A stretch of DNA of 64,000 nt, from positions 28,385,637 to 28,449,636 of the forward strand of contig CP137675.1 in assembly GCA_037976565.1 (NCBI GenBank), read 5' to 3'. A program made the position numbers and the translations under genes. The DNA is from Mesocentrotus franciscanus. Lineage: Eukaryota; Echinodermata; Echinoidea; Camarodonta; Strongylocentrotidae. Shown one piece after another: positions 27,301 to 36,300 of this stretch. Position 1 is the first letter of the stretch. Each line of letters opens with the position of its first letter. The notes under the pieces are model-generated. The model had not been told where the DNA came from. It saw only the letters and a list, made by a program, of their open reading frames with translations, and searched no databases.

Positions 27301-30300
27301 CATGTAGCTGGTTTAAGTGCTCACTTTATTAATATTATTGATAAGTGTTTAATTAGAGTCTGTGTTTGTAGACCAGCACCATAACATGTTCAGATTTGAG
27401 ATTTTATATTATTAGATCAGTGCCGAGTAAGAGATTAATCTTGAAGCCATTTATACACACCATCCCTTGCACCTGTAATCTGTTGAGTAAACAGGTTTTT
27501 AGAGCTTTAGTCAAGATCTGCAAATACAATCAAGGTCCCAACTCCCATTTTAATAGACCCAGTTTATACGTGCCCTTTGACTTCATGCGGAACACCATTC
27601 GTTATCAATACATGCCCTCCAAATTTTGTATTTACACATTCAATATTTGATTAGTTACACCATTTACAGAGATACAGTTGCAAGGGTTTGTTTTTGTATT
27701 GAATAAGCAGTTTTGAATTTTAGCAAGACGGAGAGGGATTAATTGGGGGCTAACGCCCAAACCCATATCAGTCTTATGGGGCCATTTTGGCAGAAAAGGG
27801 CAGGAATTTGGAGAAAAACAAGAAAGAAGCACAGGAATCCTCATTCATGTATATTTGGAGAGTCCTGTCACAAGAATTGCAAAGTGCAGAGTTCTTTTAT
27901 TTTATAATCCATTTCTCCATAACCATTTTGCTATAACTGTTCAAAACTTCAAATCACTGAAATTTAAATTGCTTTCTACTTCCAAATCATAACAATCCTA
28001 TCAAACAAATGTGATAATATATTCCATGTACAATATATACCTTATTGATAGAGGAAAGGGAGACTTCCAAACAGGGAAAGATTGTAAGTGTGTAGCTAGC
28101 TATCTTAACCTAAATTTAACAGCATTTCCCTTGCTCAAACAGGAAATCTGTATGTGGCCCATGTCACACCTCAATAAATTTGTTTCAAGGTTGTCAATAC
28201 TGTATAAAGTTGTGATCTGAAAATATAATGTAATTTCAAGGTATACATTTACATGTGCATCATATATGTGGTATCATAAATTCCCTTGCTTCTTATCTTA
28301 ATGTTACAATTATTAATTATTTGACCTACATGTATTCTAGCTTGCAGTTGTTTTTTTGTGGCCACATATTTACAAGTCAGATTATCATTATAACAATGAC
28401 AGTTTGCATATATATATTTAGGCTTCCTAAAACAGAAAAAAAAATGGTTAATAGACCACGTTGGTTCAAGGGATGTGGTATAATCATCAAATTTTTTTCC
28501 CCTCCCATTTCTGGCTTGGGGATATAATTACTTGTTTTGAATGAGTAAATGATTGCCAAGTTTTACAGTTGTATTGTAATCCCCTTTGTATTATGTCAGT
28601 AAGTCATTTGCAATGTTTTAGTTATGTCTTAATTAAACTCTTAAACTATGAGCAGGCAGCTGTTTAATTATTAGATTGAAATTGACCTCAATTTATTAAT
28701 TTTTTTGGAAATTTTCAATGAAAGACCATGATGCAACATTCTGTTTTGATTACCAAGGTTTGTTTTAATTAGAGGAATAATTTCCTAACCCTCAGTTTTG
28801 AAGGTAGGGATAAGATGCCATAACAAATATGCAAGGGTTTTTTCTTTCCCAAAAATGTTTATGTAGCTAGGTTTCTTAGACATTCAGAAATGTTTATATT
28901 CATGCTCTAAACATTTGTATAATTTGATAACCATATGCAGATTTCCTGTTTGAGCAATGTCATTCTATAGTTGTTATACAAACTAAAAAACTGAGGTTAT
29001 TATGTCCCTTGGTTCTATAGCCAACTAACAAGTTTCACAAAGACATCTTTGCATTTATTTTACTTAGTGTTTATAATTGTAATGAATGACAGTGATATAT
29101 AGATCAAGTGTCTTCTGATGTCAGACATTTTAAAGCCCAAGTCCTCTCCAAAAATAACTTACTTTCAATAGAACCAGAAAAATCAGACAAACCAATCAAA
29201 AAAAGTTTGAGCAAAATCGGATAACTAATAAGAAAGTTATGAATTTTTAATAACATGAAAAACTTGAAAATCACTACACAAATTGGCAACTCACTCATGA
29301 GTCTGTGACGTATGGTCCTCACTATCCACTTATTATTTTCTTTATATTGATAATATAAATTTCCTATTTTCCCCCTAAGAATCTTATTTCTTCACACCAG
29401 CATCCAAGTTAGATTGATAGTAATATGTTTTTGTGTGGATGCACTAATATAGAGTAATTTTTTTCCAGTTAAATCATGAAAAATTTGAATTTTGATAAAC
29501 TATTTATATAAAATCAATAATTATGAAATACAATATTCAAAAAATAGTATCAATTCTTCAAAATTTATAAAAGATTTTGGGAAATATCATGCACGCAATA
29601 TGATACAAATTATATAACCTGGGCAAAGGCATGGAAAATCAAGTTTTGGGGATAAAAGGGAAATTAATGGGATTAAACTATATAAAGCAATTGATAAGTA
29701 GTGAGGACATGACGTCACAAACTGATAACCAAATTGGCAATTTGTGTAGTGATTTCCATTGTTTTTTAGTTTTACATACTTTTTCAAAAATTCATAACTT
29801 TCTTATTAGTTATCCGATTTTGCTCAAACTTTTGGTTTGTCTGATTTTTCAGGTTCTCTTAAAGGCAAGTTATTTTTGGAGTGGACTTGGGCTTTAAGAA
29901 TCTGTCTCTATAAATAGGTCTACACATGTAAGAAATTCTAATAGCAGTGGGGACTATCATATTCACCGCTAATAATACACAGAACTGAGACGAAAGTAGA
30001 TCAGGAGTATCATTTTATGTCTGCTATTTGATAGGTACTATCATATTTTATTGAAGGGTGATAGCTTCTTTAATACATGTGCTTGTTTTTGTTGGTTTTC
30101 TCCTTTTACAGGCGTTGCCTTCCCACACCCTAACCGGCAATGCCCTCGCAAAGTTTTATAGCTACAGAGAGGCCATCGCCGAGGAGTTTGAGGTAATTAT
30201 TAGCCATAGGATACAGTATTATTACATTATTGTCTCTCTGCCTTATAAGAGATGATTTACAAAATAAAATAAAACACTCTGTAATCTGTATATACAGTAT

Positions 30301-33300
30301 GCGTAATATACCATTGCCTTTCAGAACTTTAGACGAAAAATACTGAAAAATACACCTTTGAATAAAAGTAATTCTGAAATATTTCTAATTAAAAGTACAA
30401 ACAACCCGCTGGTCCATGTGTAATTTTTTCCACGAAGTAGGAAAAGTATTCTATGTATAATTATTCTTAGAAACATGTATCTAGAATTCTCAGAAGTTCT
30501 ACTCTTTTTCCCTTTTGATTATGCCAATGAATTATTTTATTGCCTTTAAAACCTTAGTTGTTGACAATCAACTTTTGTGATCAAGCCAGCACTGGAGAAG
30601 TTTGTCAGTCTGAGCATTATGTTTCATAGTTATAATTATAAAATCTCTTACAACTTATGATCTGATCTATTAAATTAGACATAATAATAAATGTATGTCT
30701 TGTATCAATAAAAAAATTGTGCCAAGATATGCTCCAAGTAAATTGTACACATCATTAGTATTCTAGTTTAAATTGTATAGTCTAATCATAATTGATCATC
30801 TCCATCTATTATATTGATAGAGTAAGATATGTTCTTAGTATTTTTCTTATTGCATTTTGCAATTTGCAAGGGATTTTTTATTGCAATTTGCATGTGATTT
30901 CTTATCGTGCTTACTTTTATATGTTGTTTCTCTTTTAATTCATTCTATTATACTTTCTTTTAAATACATGGATTATTAGAATCTACCAGGGCATCAACTG
31001 ATTGCCTCAGATAACAAGAAGAAGATACCGGTACCAATAACATCCAAACCGCGGTCGCCAGTTGTCCAATCGCCAGAGAGGACCAGGGTTCCGGTACCAC
31101 CTACTAGCCCCACTAGCCCAGGTATCCCTTCTAAACCAGCTGACTTCGTCCTGGATGCAAGCTTCATCAGAGTGAGTATTTTAGTAACACCCTGCAAACT
31201 GTTTCCAATAACCTGCACCCCTTTTTTAAACATGAACAATAAATGGGAAAAAATGCCCTGACAGCAGTGTTGTTGTCTAGTGGATACGCCCCAGACTGTG
31301 GATCAAACTGTTTGCACTTCGAGTCCAAGCCACACCAATTATGTCTGTTGGCAAGATATTCATCTTCATTAATGTGCCACTTTTAACCCAGGTGAAGGAA
31401 TTAATTCCTTGAATGCTTTCAGGAGGAGGACGAAGGAGGAAGGAAGAAGGAGGAAGAAAGTACATTGGTGACGAGTCCTGCTATTTAAAAAAAACTTCTT
31501 GTGGTTACTGTGTGTCTCTGTGATTTGTGAAGAATATAACTCTGGCAAAGAACAATAATGATAATAAGCTGTTTTTGTACAGTGCATACATATTCCCAGG
31601 CTGATATAATGTTCCCATATGTTTCCAAAGGTGTTTGGATGTTATTACCCTTTCTTTAGCTTCAGCAGCCATTATCAGCACTCACCATATATCAAGGGAA
31701 TAAATCTTGTCAGGGATGGATTCCCATCACACACCTGGAATGGATACAAAAAGACATCTGTAGATGTGAAACCATCATGATAAAATAATTTTCTTCTATT
31801 TGCGAATTTCACAGTAAAAGTTCTACTTCACAGCAGACCCCATCAAAGTTGTGTACAGGAAACTGTTAATACAGGAACTAACTATACATTACTTAATTGT
31901 TTGCATTCTAATGTTACAGGGATATGACTCCAGTCACTGTAGCTACATCGGGGCCACTGTGAGCGGTGGCGACTCTAGTACAGCCTTCTGGAGAACTGTT
32001 TGGGAGCAGCAGTCCAGGACCATCGTATGCCTTTGCTCACCCTATGAACTTGGAAAGGTAACCTGTTCTTTGTAAAACCAAATCATACAATCAAAATGTT
32101 TGCTCCCCATAGAATTTATATGGTGGTAAATGTAGCAATGACATATTGAATTCATTCAGGCTGTTAATTTTCAATACCAGTGATTCACAGAAGATTTTGT
32201 AAGCATGCATGGGTATAAGGAATTAGAAGTGTTGGTTCAAGATGTTAATATCATTCAATATAAGACCCCGTTCTCACTCACTTTGAAAGTGGTCTTAGTT
32301 AGACCGCTCCAGAGGAACGGGTCTTGAGGAACGGTTTGCGAGCATTCACACTCCGAGCATTTTTTTATGGCTCAAACCGCTCTACGAGACAAAGTGGTCT
32401 TGTTGCTATGGCAGCTCAGGTCAGCGGGTAAATTTTTCGCGAATACTAAGCGTATGTACCCTACTACATGTTTCGCGCGGAACGTCACTAGCTCACTTCC
32501 GTTCAAAGTACGCTTCCGTTCACACTCACACGTTAGAGCGCTCCAAACCGCTCTTAATAAGACCCGTTCCTCAAGACCACCTCCTGAGGTGGTCTTCTGG
32601 AGCGGTCCAGAAGTCCACTTCCTGGACCACTTTGACCGTTCTCACTCACCTAAGAACCGCTCCTGAGGAACGGGTCTTAGTTGGACCGCTCCAACGAAGT
32701 GAATGAGAACGGGTCTAAGGATCAATATGGTACTCTTGTCAGGTTTCTAATTACTTTGAAATTACACTTCTCAGAGACTGGTAATATTTTCTTTGACCTC
32801 ATCTCCAGGTGTGCCCCCAGTACTGGCCCACAAAGGAAGGAGGTCCAGGGACCCAGCTGTATGGTAACATTCTCGTAACCCTCAAGGGAGGGGCCAGTGG
32901 AGAACATTATTTCACCTCAACTCTGCTAATTAGAAATGTCGAAGTAAGTTTAGAGATCACCTAACAGCATCAAAATAAAGGGGAGTTTTATGAACAACAT
33001 CTAGAAGAATTCTTCTTCCTCTATGCTTTATGTTAACTTGTTTTCTACATTTCTCAACCTTTCCCAAAACTCAACTTTGATGCTCCTTTTTCTCTTTTCC
33101 GTATTCTACAATGTTATTTCAAGAGTTAAAACTATATTATAGATCTACTGATAGCTATCTGTGAATATGAATGCATATACAGGAAAACATGTGCATGTAC
33201 AACTTGCGAGAGAGTCAAAACATGTCTTTTTAGGCAAATTGGTATTGAAGTAAGGTACTTTTCATATAAATTTCAATGAGAAATATTTTTTTAGGAAAAC

Positions 33301-36300
33301 CAAAAATGTGGACTTGATAGATGGGTGATCTTCCTTTACAAGGTGGTTGCTGAAGCAGGTTTGACTGTATTAATTTCAGTTTTGACCAAACAAAGAGTAT
33401 CTGTAGTATAATGCATTTACTTGGGATTAGATTGAATAGACCCGTTTACTAACATATTCAAATTTATGGATGTTTCTTTCCTGGGGACCTACTGACAAGG
33501 TATTCCATTAACCTATTATTACTGAATGAACTACAATACTCGGAATCCAGTCTGCATACATTACTTGTTGCTATGTCAGGCAATCCTCGGGAAAGCTTTC
33601 AGGTTTTCAAGAACAACCTTGTTATAAAAAATATGCATTATGTTCAAATATGTTAATAAAACGGTCTATTGCCCTTGTCTCTCTCTCCCAACAGAAATCC
33701 CTGTGCAGACCAGTGACCCATTACTGGTTCAGCAACTGGCTTGACAGTGAGATACCAAGCAGCCCACAAGCTCTGATGTCTATGCTTCTGCAGGTCCATA
33801 ATACACATCAGGAAAGCTATGGTCCAGTCGTAGTCCATTGCAGGTTGGTTTAAATACCTGTACTCCTGGGCAGCATTTCACGAAACCATCATAAGTACAA
33901 TTTCACCGACATCCCATTGAAACAGGTGTTAATTTTAATATATGCCTTTCAATAGGTTGTCGGCGAACTTGTACTTGACAGTTTCGTGAAACACTACGCT
34001 GGAGTATAATGAAATATCCCTAGGTCCGCCTATGTGAATGTCTGTCTCTCCTTCTCTTCTCATTTCTTTTCTTTCTCTTTTTGCCTCTCTCTATCCCTCT
34101 CTTTCTCTTTTCCCACCTCAATCTTGCTTTTTCATCCTCCTCTCTTTCTCTACCCCGCCCCCCCCAATCTCCCTTCTTTTTTTATCAATTTTCTCTCCTT
34201 TTGTTCATCCTTTCTTTCTTTCCATCTTTCAGTCTTTCTTTCTCTATCTGTATTTCTCCCTCAACTGGCACTGAAGGTTGGTTTCAACCCCCCCCCCCCC
34301 ATTGTAGAATGAAGTATCTCTTGGTTTATCTATGACTTATTTGAGTCACCAGTCATTTTGATGGCATGGGTTCGAATCCCACCGCTGCCACCATGTAATG
34401 TGGTGTTGTTTGGCTGTATAACAGTATTACTTCATTATATTAACACATGACTTTGGTTTGAATCCAGCACAGCATGGTTGTATTTGATCATGTATCACAT
34501 GTATGTATTAAAGGACACATACATAACATGTACATGTATAAGATCACATATCACAACACACATCAGTATTTCTATTTTCTCTCTCACTCTATTTTCTCTC
34601 TTTTTGACTTTTTCCATCTCTATCTTTCTAAAGGGTATCTCCCTGTTTATACATTGTCTCTTCTTCCCATTTCCCTTTTCTGTCTCCTTTTCTCCTTCCC
34701 CACTTTCTTTCTCTCTTTCTCTCTTGTCACCTCTCACTCTTGTTGATTGTCCCTTTCTGTTTTGCCATCTTTAACTTTTTCTCCCTCTACCTTTCTCACA
34801 CAACCTCTTTCCCTTCCACCCTCTTTCCTTTCATCCTTCTCTTTTTCCATGTTTCTCTAATATGTTTTATTTATTTCTCTGACATATTTTTGTATATTTC
34901 TTATTTGTTCTTGCTACATTGTTATGCACAGTTGAATATATATATATACATATATTTTTTCTTTCTAGAAATTGTGCAAAAAAAATTTACAATTATTTTT
35001 ATTATTGTTATTATTATCATTATTATTATTATGGTTATTATTGATCAATTTATGTATGTATCTTTCTCTTTTATTTCTTACTTTGACATGTAGTTCAATA
35101 TGTGTCTTCATCATTCTCTCTATCTTTATTTCTTCTTCCATTCTTTCTATTTCTCTCTCAACTCGGTCTCTGTCTCTGTCTCTGTGTCTTTTGAGTCTTT
35201 TTCTATAGATCAACTTGAATGAAGAAATACCATTATGGCAAAAGAATCATGATTAGTTCTTGCACATCAAGTAGATTGTATGAAACATTGATTCGGGGGT
35301 TTCGTTTTGTTTTCAGTGATGGTGTTGGTCGAACTGGATTGGTGATAGCTACAGATATCAACATGCAGAGACTTGAGGAGAATCATACAGTAGACATCCC
35401 TCATACAGTGTCCAGTATTCGCCAGGACAGGGGTCAAGCCATCCTGAACGTTGACCAGTATGCGTTCATCTACAAGGTAAAAAGTTTATTTCATTTCATT
35501 TCATCTTTATTTCACAACCCATGATTAAAAAACATATTATAAATATAACATACATATATATATATATATATATATATCGTTTTATAGGAAGTAAAAAAAA
35601 TTGCATAAAACAATAAAGTAATACACAAAAATATTGGTAAAATAAATATTGGGGGGGGGGGGTAAATGAAATTGTGTTCTACACTATAAATGGTTTACGA
35701 GCCACACCTAAAAGGCTGGTTTATGTTTCTCAGCAGATAATCTTGCTGATTATAATTTTTAAAAAAACATATTATTGTGGTCTAGCGGATAAGTCACAAG
35801 AACATGCACAAGGTTTTGAATCCCTGCCATAGCACCACCTTATAAAGGTGAAACAGTTTTGTGACAAGCTTGGGAGCAAGGTTTGCTTCAGTTGTAATAT
35901 GTATGTGCCGAATGGTGACTATGACCCCGTTCTCACTCACTTCCTGGACCGATCTAGGCTAAACCGAACCACTGGATTGCTCTTGTTGCTATGGTATAGC
36001 ACGAATGAGTTAGACCGCTCCTGTTGCTGGGGTAGCAAAAGTCAGCGGGTCAAATGTTTCGCATGGAATTTAAAACCAAATAGAGTGCCTCATCTTCTGC
36101 TATCATTTCATTCTATCATTTTCTTTTTCTGTTTTTCTTATGGTATTCTTTCATCTTCTTTTATATCTTTGAATTGTCTATTATTTATCATATTCTCTTT
36201 CTGTCTTTCCTTATGTTAGTCTTTGTTTTTCCTTCTTTCACTTCTTATGTTATTCTTCGTTTATTATTCTATCGTTTTTTCTTTTTATCTTTCGTCATGT

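Larger units (their letters stand above)
20076..30111 (+). other. RPTP-like intron 4 (10 kb), repeat-rich
   Basis: Holds the MITEs listed separately (20399-20681, 22590-22990, 26329-26690, 29130-29897), hairpin repeats at 20929, 21018 and 24279, and a direct duplication near 22283-22439. Between these, the sequence is AT-rich with no exon-like open frame that splices in frame between exons 4 and 5. Confidence 0.5.
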
